Position numbers and translations under genes: made by a program. Shown piece after piece: positions 43,061 to 51,534 of a stretch of 64,000 bases of DNA (position 1 is the first letter of the stretch; each line of letters starts with the position of its first letter). The notes under the pieces were generated by a model. The model worked only from the letters and a program-made list of their open reading frames with translations. It had not been told where the DNA came from and ran no database searches. The stretch comes from Flavobacterium sp. LHD-80 (GTDB taxonomy: Bacteria > Bacteroidota > Bacteroidia > Flavobacteriales > Flavobacteriaceae), in NCBI RefSeq assembly GCF_030929605.1, contig NZ_JAVFVS010000013.1, positions 248,001-312,000 on the forward strand. Direction: 5' to 3'.

Positions 43061-43184
43061 TAAGGTGCTAAGGTTCTGAGGGACTGAAGTTCTAAGTTTT
43101 TTTTAAGGTGCTAAGGTTCTAAGGAACTGAGATTCTTAGCTTTTAAAAAACTTAGCGCCTTAGAATCTTAGCACCTTAGTGCCT
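43061..43184. repeat. GGTGCTAAGGTTCTAAGG inverted and direct repeats
   Basis: Two direct copies of AAGGTGCTAAGGTTCT on the left are complemented by CTTAGCGCCTTAGAATCTTAGCACCTTAG on the right, forming a hairpin between the HAD gene start and the tcdA stop. It is the same simple-repeat family as 3247-3333 and 27470-27516. Confidence 0.75.
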
Positions 43185-43188
43185 TTTT

Positions 43189-43905
43189 TTACTCTTTCGA
43201 AATCAAATATCGAATAACAGTTTCCGCTGCATGAAGTCCGAATAAACCAGGCATGTAGCTGTTTGTTCCGTAGAAAGATTTTTTGAAATTTTTCCCGTCT
43301 GTTAATTTTAAGCTTTTTTCATTTTGAATTTCTGATGAGAAAACCACTTTCAATTTATTGATTTTTGCCGCTTTTAATCTTTTGCGGATTGTTTTTGAAA
43401 AATAGCAATTTATCGTTTTTGAAATATCTGCAACTTTTACTTTAGAAGCCAACATCTTTCCTCCTGCGCCCATGCTGCTTATGATTTTAACTCTTTTGCG
43501 TTTTGCAGCAATAATTAAATTCAATTTTGGTGTGATACTGTCAATACAATCCAAAACATAATCAAACTCTGGCGAAACGATTTCAAAAGCACGTTCTGGC
43601 GACAAAAATTCTTTTACGCGTGTTAATTTCAATTCCGGATTAATATCCATTAAACGATCTCCAACAATAGTAATTTTTGGTTCACCAACAGTAGAATGCA
43701 AAGCTGGCAATTGTCTGTTGATATTTGTAATATCAACAACATCGCCGTCAACAATTGTCATGCTTCCTACTCCTGCTCTTGCTAAAAATTCAGCAGCAAA
43801 TGATCCTACTCCTCCTAATCCTACTACTAATACATTTGCATTACGCAAATTTTCTAATCCTTCTTTTGTAAATAAAAGCTCGGCTCTTTCTGTCCACTCT
43901 GCCAT
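43189..43905 (-). CDS. tcdA: tRNA threonylcarbamoyladenosine dehydratase
   Basis: A 238-aa E1/ThiF-like enzyme that cyclises t6A37 of tRNA to ct6A using ATP. The ATP-binding loop VVGLGGVGSFAAEFLARAG is at about 27-45, followed by VDGDVVDITNINRQ near 52, and the central DYVLDCIDSITPK near 115. The length is slightly below E. coli TcdA (268 aa). The C-terminus FGLHAAETVIRYLI fits this subgroup. Confidence 0.9.
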   Translation of the reverse strand: MAEWTERAELLFTKEGLENLRNANVLVVGLGGVGSFAAEFLARAGVGSMTIVDGDVVDITNINRQLPALHSTVGEPKITIVGDRLMDINPELKLTRVKEFLSPERAFEIVSPEFDYVLDCIDSITPKLNLIIAAKRKRVKIISSMGAGGKMLASKVKVADISKTINCYFSKTIRKRLKAAKINKLKVVFSSEIQNEKSLKLTDGKNFKKSFYGTNSYMPGLFGLHAAETVIRYLISKE

Positions 43906-43937
43906 ATTATATTCTTTTGTTTTTTATTTTCTTTTGT

Positions 43938-44121
43938 TTCAGGTTTCAAATTCGAAGTTTCAGGTTTCAGGTTTTATGCTGTACGTCTGTCAGGCTGAGC
44001 GGAGTCGAAGCCCACGTCCTATTGGGGCGCCCTTCTCCCGCATCTTCGGGATCGCTCCGGGTGACATGCGTAAAAACTATTCACTAATCACTAATTACTA
44101 TTTACTAATTACTATTCACTC
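43938..44121. repeat. Composite repeat: TTTCAGG words, TGTCAGGCTGAGCGGAGTCG element and CTAATTACTA tandem
   Basis: Three repeat types adjoin here. TTTCAGGTTTC words lie at 43938-43976. An asymmetric REP-like element lies at 43988-44068, its left arm related to 15746-15772 and its right end GGGTGACA. Short CACTAATTACTATTTACTAATTACTA tandem words lie at 44081-44121. The element sits between tcdA and the TatD gene. Confidence 0.65.
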
Positions 44122-44763
44122 CTCAAATACTCTTTTATAATTACTTGAAATAATATCCTGCAATTCATTAATTGTTATATTTTTATATTCCGAAGCCAAT
44201 TCATAAACCTGCTGAATATTCTCTTCAATTGTATCTGTTTCCAGAAAAAATAGATCATTAGGAACCTTCTGAAAAACGGCTTTTAAATCTGGGTTTTTCA
44301 ATAAATATTTTCCAAATGAAATATAAAATCCTGCCGTAATCAATTGTTCTGCCAACTGACTATTTTTAGAATATCCGTGAATAATCATTGGAACCGAAAT
44401 TTTCAATTTCTTCTTAATTTCAATAACTTCCTGAAAAGCCGCGACACAATGAATTACAACCGGTTTTTTGTATTTTTCGGCCAAAGCTAATTGTTTTTCA
44501 AAAACTTCAATTTGCAAGTTTAATGGCACTTCAATTCGTTTATCTAAACCACATTCGCCAATTGCCAAACAGTTTTTAGTTTGAAGCTTTTCTTCAATAA
44601 TTTTTAATTCTTCATCTATTTGATTTTCCTTAATATGCCATGGATGAATTCCGATAGAATAAAACGAAATTGATTCATCAAATTCCAGCGGATATTGATT
44701 CACCAATTCTAAAATAGTAGACTGGTTTGTAAATTGATGTGTATGGAGATTAAAAAATTCCAT
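44116..44763 (-). CDS. TatD-family metal-dependent hydrolase
   Basis: A 215-aa TIM-barrel protein, shorter than the usual ~260. The HxH motif is at H7/H9 (NLHTHQF), the bridging Glu is in AIGECGLD near 87, further His ligands are in VIHCVAAF near 120 and IHGYSKN near 143, and the Asp is in LETDTIEE near 176. TatD proteins are Mg-dependent nucleases that process 3' DNA or RNA ends. The start is adjacent to the DUF1684 stop (1-nt overlap), so the two are translationally coupled. Confidence 0.87.
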   Translation of the reverse strand: MEFFNLHTHQFTNQSTILELVNQYPLEFDESISFYSIGIHPWHIKENQIDEELKIIEEKLQTKNCLAIGECGLDKRIEVPLNLQIEVFEKQLALAEKYKKPVVIHCVAAFQEVIEIKKKLKISVPMIIHGYSKNSQLAEQLITAGFYISFGKYLLKNPDLKAVFQKVPNDLFFLETDTIEENIQQVYELASEYKNITINELQDIISSNYKRVFEE

Positions 44764-45362
44764 TAATGAAACGCTTTAACTCCTGCTTTAACTTCAATAT
44801 TCAAATCATTCTCTAAAGGAACTAGCGGACAAGAATATTTATGATTATAAGCACAATACGGATTGTAAGCTTGATTAAAATCGATAGCAATTATATTTCC
44901 TTTCGGAATTTTTAAATCAATATATCTGCCGCCAATGTAGCTTTCTTTTCCAGATGTTAAATCCGAAAAAGGTAAAAACAAATGATCTTTATATTGCTCT
45001 TGTTTCGCAAGATCAATGCTTCTGTAAACATTTAATTTAAGTACTTTCCCATCTAATTTAAAAGTTAGAGTTCCAAATTTGATATATTTTGGAGTTCTTG
45101 TTCCGGTAGTTTTCATTTCGAAAACTTTTTCGTTCTTCGCTTTTTCAAACTTTGCGATCACAAAATACTTTTCATTTATCGGATAAAAATCCAAAGTTTT
45201 AAACGTCTTTAAATCTTCTTCCATTAACGGACTTGTCTTAGCATCAGCATATTCAGAATTGATTGTAGTCTGAAAATTTGCAACATTTGCGTAACTAAAC
45301 TTTTTTTGGCTGTAGCCAAAATTTAAAATCATCAATACAACAAGTAGAATCGCTTTTTTCAT
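44763..45362 (-). CDS. Exported DUF1684 protein
   Basis: The start at 45362 (199 aa) gives a clean signal peptide (MKKAILLVVLMILNFGYSQ); the upstream in-frame ATG adds only six residues. The DUF1684 signature NPYCAYNHKYSCPLVPLENDL lies near 165-185, and the strand GGRYIDLKIPKGNIIAIDFN precedes it. DUF1684 proteins are secreted or periplasmic and have no assigned reaction. It is coupled to the TatD gene downstream. Confidence 0.87.
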   Translation of the reverse strand: MKKAILLVVLMILNFGYSQKKFSYANVANFQTTINSEYADAKTSPLMEEDLKTFKTLDFYPINEKYFVIAKFEKAKNEKVFEMKTTGTRTPKYIKFGTLTFKLDGKVLKLNVYRSIDLAKQEQYKDHLFLPFSDLTSGKESYIGGRYIDLKIPKGNIIAIDFNQAYNPYCAYNHKYSCPLVPLENDLNIEVKAGVKAFH

Positions 45363-45431
45363 CTTTGAAATTTTACGCAAAAATAGTTTAAAAGTAACAA
45401 AGCAACAACCGCAATACGTGACAAAGTTTCC

Positions 45432-45439
45432 TAACTTTG
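45432..45439 (+). promoter_or_regulatory. -7 element for the MFS transporter gene
   Basis: TAACTTTG matches TAnnTTTG, 22 nt before the start at 45462. No TTG is seen at -33. Confidence 0.5.
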
Positions 45440-45461
45440 TTGCAAATAAGACTATTTTATA

Positions 45462-46679
45462 ATGCTCAAAACTGCTTTAAACCGTTACATCAATAATTTT
45501 CGTGGATTTACAAGAGAAATTTGGATACTTGCCATCATCACTTTTATCAATCGCGCCGGAACAATGGTGCTCCCTTTTTTATCAAAATATTTAAAAGAAG
45601 ATCTTCATTTTAGCTACAATCAGGTTGGTTGGATTATGGTTTCGTTTGGTTTAGGTTCTATGTTAGGTTCATGGGTTGGCGGAAAACTTTCGGACAAAAT
45701 AGGGTTTTACAAAATCATGATTTTTAGTTTATTCACCAGTGGTGTTTCGCTTTTCTTCGTTCAATATATCACTACATTCTGGGGACTTTGTATTGCAATG
45801 TTTATTTTAATGACTATTGCTGATATGTTCAGACCAGCAATGTTTGTATCGCTTGGCGCTTATGCAAAGCCAGAAAACCGAACCAGAGCTTTAACACTTG
45901 TTCGTCTTGCTGTAAATTTAGGTTTTGCCGCGGGTCCAGCTCTTGGCGGACTTATTATTATGGGAATGGGATATTCTGGGCTTTTCTGGGTTGACGGAGC
46001 TTCTTGTATTCTTTCGATATCTATTTTTGCACTTTTGGTAAAAGAAAAGAAAAAAGCCGAACACAATGATAAAACTGAAAGCGCCGCGGATATTAAATCG
46101 GTATTTCATGATAAAATTTTCTGGGTTTTCTTGTTTGTGAGCTTTATCACGGCAATGATTTTCTTTCAACTATTCACAACACTTCCTTTATATCATAATG
46201 AGAAATTCGATTTAAGTGAATTTCAAACAGGATTACTAATGACCTTAAACGGGCTTCTGATCTTTTCTTTAGAAATGCCAACCGTTGGTTTTATGGAAAG
46301 AAAAGGTGTTCCTAAAATCAAAATCATAATCGCTGGATCATTCTTAATGGCTTTTAGTTTTGTCCTATTATTAATAAACGTTTGGGCTGGAATTCTTGTA
46401 ATTGCAATGATTTGCATTTCGATTGGCGAAATCTTGACTTTTCCGTTTTCAAATGCATTTGCTTTAAGCCGTGCACCACGTGGTCAAGAAGGCCGATACA
46501 TGGCGTTGTACACAATGAGCTTTAGTTTGGCACATATTGTAAGTTCAAAAGTAGGCTTCGGAATAATAGCAGTTTTCCACTATCAAGCCAATTGGTTTTT
46601 TATGGCATGCAGCGGGTTCGTGGCAACACTTTGCTGTTTTTGGATCAAAAAAGCTTTAACACGCGAGCGAATTTCTTAA
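45462..46679 (+). CDS. MFS transporter
   Basis: A 405-aa protein with 12 predicted helices and an intracellular signature after helix 2 (GSWVGGKLSDKIGFYKIM). A conserved Pro-rich helix 5 (LGFAAGPALGGLI) fits the drug-efflux-like MFS branch. The substrate is unknown. It is divergent from the DUF1684 gene. Confidence 0.87.
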   Translation: MLKTALNRYINNFRGFTREIWILAIITFINRAGTMVLPFLSKYLKEDLHFSYNQVGWIMVSFGLGSMLGSWVGGKLSDKIGFYKIMIFSLFTSGVSLFFVQYITTFWGLCIAMFILMTIADMFRPAMFVSLGAYAKPENRTRALTLVRLAVNLGFAAGPALGGLIIMGMGYSGLFWVDGASCILSISIFALLVKEKKKAEHNDKTESAADIKSVFHDKIFWVFLFVSFITAMIFFQLFTTLPLYHNEKFDLSEFQTGLLMTLNGLLIFSLEMPTVGFMERKGVPKIKIIIAGSFLMAFSFVLLLINVWAGILVIAMICISIGEILTFPFSNAFALSRAPRGQEGRYMALYTMSFSLAHIVSSKVGFGIIAVFHYQANWFFMACSGFVATLCCFWIKKALTRERIS

Positions 46680-46783
46680 ATTTTACTTTTTACATAAATT
46701 ATTAATTTTCAATTTATTACCTTTAAATTGAAATATTTTCGTGTGCCTCAATGGCAATTCAAACTTAAAAAATAGTTAAATAA

Positions 46784-46815
46784 CTAGTTTTATAGTTGCG
46801 TAACTATAAAAATAG
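46784..46815 (+). promoter_or_regulatory. Candidate BlaI operator, 32-bp imperfect palindrome
   Basis: Centred at 46799-46800, the sequence pairs 14 of 16 positions in each arm, with the core TATAGTTGCGTAACTATA. It lies 28 nt upstream of the first blaI start, where an autoregulatory repressor would bind. Confidence 0.65.
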
Positions 46816-46842
46816 TTGTACGTTTGAATTAAATTAGGAAAC

Positions 46843-47211
46843 ATGCAAAAGTTAACCAACAAAGAAGAAGAAATTATGCAAATTTTATGGAAGCTTAGAA
46901 AAGCTTTTGTAAAAGAGATTCAGGCAGAAATTACTGAAGACCAACCGCATTACAATACACTTTCGACTATTGTTCGCAATCTTGAAGAAAAAGGTTTTGT
47001 AGCGCACAATGCTTTTGGAAATACGCATCAGTACTATCCAATAATTACTTTAGAAGCGTACAGTAAAAAGTATATGAAAACTGCTATTGACAATTACTTC
47101 AATAGTTCTTATAAAAACATGGTTTCATTTTTTGCCAAAGAAGAAAAAATTTCGGCGGCCGAATTACGTGAAATCTTAGCTATGATCGAAAATCCAAAGG
47201 AAGAAAAATAG
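46843..47211 (+). CDS. BlaI/MecI-family transcriptional repressor, copy 1
   Basis: A 122-aa winged-helix protein (HTH at about 8-70: EEIMQILWKLRKAFVKEIQAE, YNTLSTIVRNLEEKGFV) with a dimerising helical tail (80-122). BlaI repressors are cut by their partner M56 protease, releasing promoters. It has its own 32-bp palindrome and lies 6 nt upstream of the M56 gene. It is about 90 percent identical by eye to the second copy at 48980. Confidence 0.93.
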   Translation: MQKLTNKEEEIMQILWKLRKAFVKEIQAEITEDQPHYNTLSTIVRNLEEKGFVAHNAFGNTHQYYPIITLEAYSKKYMKTAIDNYFNSSYKNMVSFFAKEEKISAAELREILAMIENPKEEK

Positions 47212-47217
47212 TCGGTT

Positions 47218-48909
47218 ATGGAAGCACTTTTCATATATATAGCAAAATCAGCAGGTTTAGTTGTAATGTTTTATTGTGTTTATCATTTTTTACTTCGTAA
47301 AGAAACATTCTTCAATACTAATAGATGGTTTTTACTGGCAGGTTTAGGTACCTCTGCTTTATTGCCACTTTTGGTTTATACCAAAACAATTTTTGTCAAC
47401 CCTACTCCGGTTTCAAATTTTAATCTAAGTCAAGTTCAAATACCAGTTTCCCAAAATATTTCAAATCAAACTTTTGAAATTAATTGGAATTATACGCTAT
47501 TATTAATTTATGGTCTTGGGTTTTTAGTTTTGCTTATAAAATTTGCTTTAGACTTTTACAGTTTGCAAACCGTTTTAAAAGGGCAAAAAGTGAAACAACA
47601 GGCTGATTTCAAATTTATTGATACCAACAAAAATATTGCTCCTTTCTCTTATTTTGAGTATATAGTGTATAACTCATCAATGTACACTTCATCAGAATTA
47701 GAGAATATCATCGAGCATGAAAAAGTGCATAGCGATCAAAATCATACTGCAGATATTTTGGTAGCCCGCATTTTTTGTCTGCTGTTTTGGTTTAATCCGA
47801 TTATCTGGCTTTACAAAAAAGCAATTGCTCAAAATCTGGAATTTATTGCTGACAAGGAAGCAGCAAAAAAATTATCAGACAAAAGAGCTTATCAATACAC
47901 GCTTTTAAAAATCACAACTCACGAGAGCTGTATTACAATCACCAATCATTTTTATCAATCATTAATCAAAAAACGAATTGTTATGTTGAACAAGAATCAA
48001 TCACGAAAAAGGAATTCTTGGAAGTACTATGTAGTAATTCCAGCACTTGCCGCTTTTGTTTTGTTATTTCAAGTTGAAGTAATTGCAAAAGAAAGACAGC
48101 AAACCAGTAGAAATGAAGTTTCTAAAGAAGTAACTTCTGCTGAGATCTATAAAATCACGAAAACAACTACAGATCAGGAATTAAAAGAAATTGCCGAGAA
48201 ATTAAAGAAAAATCATGATTTTGACACTACAATATCTGATGTTGAAAGAAACTCAAGCAATGAAATTACATCTATTAGAGTTGCAATAAAAAAAGGCACT
48301 GAACAAAATCAAAATTTTATGGTTAATGGAAGTAAAGCCATTAAAGATTGCCAAATTATTGTTACAACAGAAGATGACGGATCTGTAAAAATTGATTTTG
48401 TTTCTGAAAATCAAGAAAATCAGGCGAAAATTTCTAATAAAGAAAGAAAAGTTGAAATAAAAAATGTTCAAAATTCTAAAGTAAACTGTGATGTTAAAAC
48501 TACTGATAATACTCATACAAGCGTTACTACAAGCAGTAGTGCAAATACTAGCAATACTAATGTAAATGTAAACGCAAATACAACTGTCAGCTTAAGTGCA
48601 AATAATGATAGTAAAGCTAACAATAAGATTATGATATTTACATATGGCAGTGATTCTAGTAAATTAAATACTGAACAAAAGCCGTTGATAGTAATAAATG
48701 GCACTATTGCAAGTCCTGATTTTGATATTAATGATATAGACCAGAAAAAAATTAGCACTATCACAACTTTATTAGGAAAGACTGCCGAAGATAAATATGG
48801 AGATATTGCAAAAAATGGTGTAGTCGAAATTATAACTAAAACTACATTTGGAAACAGTCAGTTTGAAGATTTACAAGGAAAAGTTACAAAAGGTCATTCT
48901 AAGAATTAA
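47218..48909 (+). CDS. BlaR1-like M56 metallopeptidase with plug-like C-terminus, copy 1
   Basis: A 563-aa membrane protease. Helices lie at about 5-25, 38-55, 93-112 and 270-285. The HExxH zinc motif is HEKVH at 167-171, facing the cytosol. A periplasmic domain (about 305-400: IYKITKTTTDQELKEIAEKLK, TISDVERNSSNEITSIRV) is shared with copy 2. A Ser/Thr/Asn-rich linker (about 425-465) leads to a segment at about 495-555 (PLIVINGTIASPDFDINDID, KISTITTLLGKTAEDKYGD, KNGVVEIITKT) that resembles the plug of TonB-dependent receptors. It is expected to sense an envelope signal and cleave BlaI. Confidence 0.87.
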   Translation: MEALFIYIAKSAGLVVMFYCVYHFLLRKETFFNTNRWFLLAGLGTSALLPLLVYTKTIFVNPTPVSNFNLSQVQIPVSQNISNQTFEINWNYTLLLIYGLGFLVLLIKFALDFYSLQTVLKGQKVKQQADFKFIDTNKNIAPFSYFEYIVYNSSMYTSSELENIIEHEKVHSDQNHTADILVARIFCLLFWFNPIIWLYKKAIAQNLEFIADKEAAKKLSDKRAYQYTLLKITTHESCITITNHFYQSLIKKRIVMLNKNQSRKRNSWKYYVVIPALAAFVLLFQVEVIAKERQQTSRNEVSKEVTSAEIYKITKTTTDQELKEIAEKLKKNHDFDTTISDVERNSSNEITSIRVAIKKGTEQNQNFMVNGSKAIKDCQIIVTTEDDGSVKIDFVSENQENQAKISNKERKVEIKNVQNSKVNCDVKTTDNTHTSVTTSSSANTSNTNVNVNANTTVSLSANNDSKANNKIMIFTYGSDSSKLNTEQKPLIVINGTIASPDFDINDIDQKKISTITTLLGKTAEDKYGDIAKNGVVEIITKTTFGNSQFEDLQGKVTKGHSKN

Positions 48910-48979
48910 TATTTATGATTTACTACAATCAAAAATAAAAACATCCAACCAACTATTTTTAACAGCCAAAACCAAAATA

Positions 48980-49348
48980 ATGCAAAAATTAACCAACAAA
49001 GAAGAAGAGATAATGCACATTTTATGGAAGCTTAAAAAAGCTTTTGTAAAAGAAATTCAGGCTGAAATCACTGAAGAACAACCGCATTACAACACGCTTT
49101 CGACTATTGTGCGTAATCTTGAAGAAAAAGGATATGTTAGCCATAACGCTTTTGGGAATACGCATCAATATTATCCAATTGTGAGTATCGAAGAATACCG
49201 AAAAGGTTTTATGAGTACCGCAATTGATAATTATTTCAACAGCTCTTATAAAAGTATGGTTTCGTTTTTTGCCAAAGAAGAAAAAATTTCGGCAAACGAA
49301 TTACGAGAAATCTTAGCAATGATTGAAAATCCAAAAGAAGAAAAATAA
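48980..49348 (+). CDS. BlaI/MecI-family transcriptional repressor, copy 2
   Basis: The start at 48980 gives 122 aa and matches copy 1 end to end (MQKLTNKEEEIMHILWKLKK...). An upstream in-frame ATG at 48848 would overlap the preceding M56 gene and lacks support. No palindrome like that at 46784 precedes it, so it probably relies on read-through from the first module. It is followed within 6 nt by the second M56 gene. Confidence 0.92.
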   Translation: MQKLTNKEEEIMHILWKLKKAFVKEIQAEITEEQPHYNTLSTIVRNLEEKGYVSHNAFGNTHQYYPIVSIEEYRKGFMSTAIDNYFNSSYKSMVSFFAKEEKISANELREILAMIENPKEEK

Positions 49349-49353
49349 TCGAT

Positions 49354-51234
49354 ATGGAAGCACTTTTCACCTTTATCATCAAATCGGGCAGTTTAATAGC
49401 TTTGTTCTATTTTGCTTATTATTTTTTACTGCGCAAAGAGACTTTTTTTACCAGCAACAGGTATTTTTTATTGGCCGGATTAATCACTTCAGTGATATTA
49501 CCTTTTATCATTTATACAAAAGTAGTCTGGATTGATCCAGCTCCAATAATTTATTCACCTATCGTTCAAACTGCTTCTTTAAGCCACGATTATGTTTCTA
49601 CATACAATCAGTTGCCAGCTGTTGAAGAAGAAACTTTTGAAATAAACTGGAATCTAGTTTCGCTTGCCATTTATGCAATTGGATTTGCCACCTTTATGCT
49701 AAAATTTGCAATTGATTTCTACAGCTTAAACTCGGTTTTAAAAGGGAAAAATGTAAAACAGCAAGAAGATTTCAAATTTGTTGATGTTACTGAAAACATT
49801 GCTCCTTTCTCCTACTTCGATTACATTGTGTACAACTCATCACTGTACAGCGAAGCAGAACTGCAAAGTATTCTAGAGCATGAAAAAGTACACAGCGATC
49901 AACATCATACTGTTGATGTCATAATTTCGAGAATTTTCTGTATTCTTTTTTGGTTCAACCCAATTATCTGGCTTTACAAAAAAGCAATTTTGCAGAATTT
50001 AGAATTTATTGCAGACAAGGAAGCTTCAAAAAAACTATCAGACAAAAAAGCGTATCAATACACACTTTTAAAAATAACAACACACGAAACTTGTGTTGCG
50101 ATCACCAATCATTTTTATCAATCATTAATCAAAAAACGAATTGTCATGTTAAACAAAAATCAATCAAAAAAATGGAATTACTGGAAATATTACGCTGTAA
50201 TTCCGGCCCTTGCAGCTTTTGTATTTTTATTCCAAATAAAAACGATTGCTCAGGAAAAAAAGGCTTTGGCAGAAAAAACTGTTGCTACACAAAATCAAGA
50301 TCCTGAGGTTTTTAAAATCACAAAATCAACCACAGATCAGGAATTAAAAGACTTAGCAACAAAACTAAAATCAGAACATAATGTTGATGTTACAATTTCA
50401 GATTTAGAAAGAAACAGCAAAAACGAAATCACAGGTATTAAAATTCAGATTATCAAAGAAAACGGTAAAAAACAAATTTTACAAGTAAACAGTTCTGAAG
50501 CAATAAAAGAGTGCAATATTGTATTGAATACAAATGATAATGGCACTAAAAATATTACTTTAGTTAATGGCGAAACTATTACTACTCCAACAATGGTTAA
50601 AACTCAAAATGTAGTTATTACCGATTTCAAAAACTCAGATGATGCCCCTGAAGCTCCAGATGCACCTGCTCCACCAAGTGCGCCAAGTGCTCCTGGTATG
50701 GTTGCTCCAGTTCCTCCTGTAGCACCTGTATTCCCTGCCGGACCGCTACCTCCTGCTCCAGCAATTGATATGTCAAAAATGCCAAAACCGCCTAGAGCAC
50801 CTAGAGATCCAAAGGATAAAGTTGCAATGGCTCAGTTTGAAAAAGAAATGGAAGAATTTGAGAAAAAAATGGAGAAATTTCAGCCTAACATTGATGCCAT
50901 GTCTGCATATGGTGAGGAAGTCGAAAAAATCATGTCTAAACGTGAAGCTATTTTTGAAAAACAAATGGAGCAATACGAAATTGCAATGCAGAAATTTAGT
51001 TCCAACATGGACAAATTCAATATCGACATGAAAATGAAGTTTGGAAATGACTCTGAATATGAAAATAACATGAAGCAATATGAGCTGGACATGAGACGTT
51101 ATGAACTTGACATGAAACAGCACGAAAAAGAGATGAAAGAACATGCTAAACAAATGAAACAGCATGCGAAAGATATGAAACAACAGGAAAAAAACAGAAA
51201 AATGGCTGAAAGAGACGAAAATAGAAAAGCTTAA
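49354..51234 (+). CDS. BlaR1-like M56 metallopeptidase with Pro-rich and coiled tail, copy 2
   Basis: A 626-aa membrane protease. The zinc motif HEKVH is at 176-180, and the four-helix M56 core matches copy 1. The shared periplasmic domain is at about 315-410. It then diverges: a Pro/Ala-rich stretch (about 430-480, APPSAPSAPGM, VPPVAPVFPAGPLPPAP) and a Met/Lys/Glu-rich coiled coil (about 490-626, FEKEMEEFEKKMEKF, YELDMRRYELDMKQHEKEMK). The TonB-like Pro stretch suggests spanning the periplasm. It probably cleaves the adjacent BlaI copy. Confidence 0.87.
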   Translation: MEALFTFIIKSGSLIALFYFAYYFLLRKETFFTSNRYFLLAGLITSVILPFIIYTKVVWIDPAPIIYSPIVQTASLSHDYVSTYNQLPAVEEETFEINWNLVSLAIYAIGFATFMLKFAIDFYSLNSVLKGKNVKQQEDFKFVDVTENIAPFSYFDYIVYNSSLYSEAELQSILEHEKVHSDQHHTVDVIISRIFCILFWFNPIIWLYKKAILQNLEFIADKEASKKLSDKKAYQYTLLKITTHETCVAITNHFYQSLIKKRIVMLNKNQSKKWNYWKYYAVIPALAAFVFLFQIKTIAQEKKALAEKTVATQNQDPEVFKITKSTTDQELKDLATKLKSEHNVDVTISDLERNSKNEITGIKIQIIKENGKKQILQVNSSEAIKECNIVLNTNDNGTKNITLVNGETITTPTMVKTQNVVITDFKNSDDAPEAPDAPAPPSAPSAPGMVAPVPPVAPVFPAGPLPPAPAIDMSKMPKPPRAPRDPKDKVAMAQFEKEMEEFEKKMEKFQPNIDAMSAYGEEVEKIMSKREAIFEKQMEQYEIAMQKFSSNMDKFNIDMKMKFGNDSEYENNMKQYELDMRRYELDMKQHEKEMKEHAKQMKQHAKDMKQQEKNRKMAERDENRKA

Positions 51235-51262
51235 TTTTCAACAATTCTCTTGATTAAAACCA

Positions 51263-51297
51263 CAAAAAAGACTTTGCCTCTCGCAAAGTCTTTTTTT
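51263..51297 (+). terminator. Terminator of the BlaI/M56 block
   Basis: AAAGACTTTGC and GCAAAGTCTTT pair across a short CTCTC-containing loop, with a T-run following. It overlaps the promoter of the next gene. Confidence 0.85.
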
Positions 51298-51306
51298 ATA
51301 TCTTTG
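51274..51306 (+). promoter_or_regulatory. Promoter of the 46-aa protein gene
   Basis: TTG (51274-51276), a 22-nt spacer and TATCTTTG (51299-51306) fit the Bacteroidetes promoter at the long end of spacing. The ATG at 51323 follows 16 nt later. The upstream half overlaps the preceding terminator stem. Confidence 0.55.
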
Positions 51307-51322
51307 AAAAAACAAATCTGCC

Positions 51323-51463
51323 ATGTATAAAATTTTAGCCAAACTGAATAAAATTCTCTTGCCAAGTTTTACAAAACAAGGTTTAGACATTTCCAAAGCC
51401 AAAAAATGGCAAATGGCTATTATTGGCTATCGTGCTTTTGTAACAAAAAAAGCCTTAGGATAA
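51323..51463 (+). CDS. 46-aa conserved small basic protein
   Basis: ATG at 51323 gives 46 residues: a basic peptide with SFTKQGLDISKAKKWQMAI and IGYRAFVTKKAL. It has a promoter directly upstream. From memory, similar short proteins occur in many Flavobacteriaceae and are sometimes mislabelled SsrA-binding protein; it is far too short to be SmpB. The function is unknown. Confidence 0.7.
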   Translation: MYKILAKLNKILLPSFTKQGLDISKAKKWQMAIIGYRAFVTKKALG

Positions 51464-51534
51464 TAATCTGAAAACTTAATTTATTTTATTTAGCAGAAAA
51501 TAATAGTCCTATTATTCTCTGCATTTTTACTTTT

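Noticed and set aside
41298-43184. Repeated words (CGCAAAG, GGTGCTAAGG) that at first suggest a CRISPR-like array
   Set aside because: The units are short, irregular and inverted, with no unique spacers of even size and no cas genes.
48848-48979. An N-terminal extension of the second BlaI from ATG 48848
   Set aside because: It overlaps the end of the preceding M56 gene, and the first BlaI starts exactly at MQKLTNKEEE.
48910-48979. A second BlaI operator upstream of the second blaI
   Set aside because: No palindrome comparable to 46784-46815 is present in this gap.
50773-51183. Minus-strand ORF rich in His and Phe opposite the second M56 tail
   Set aside because: It mirrors the Met/Lys/Glu heptad codons and lacks a promoter or independent homology.
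51323-51463. Calling the 46-aa protein SmpB
   Set aside because: SmpB is about 150 aa with an OB fold; this peptide is too short and has no such core.
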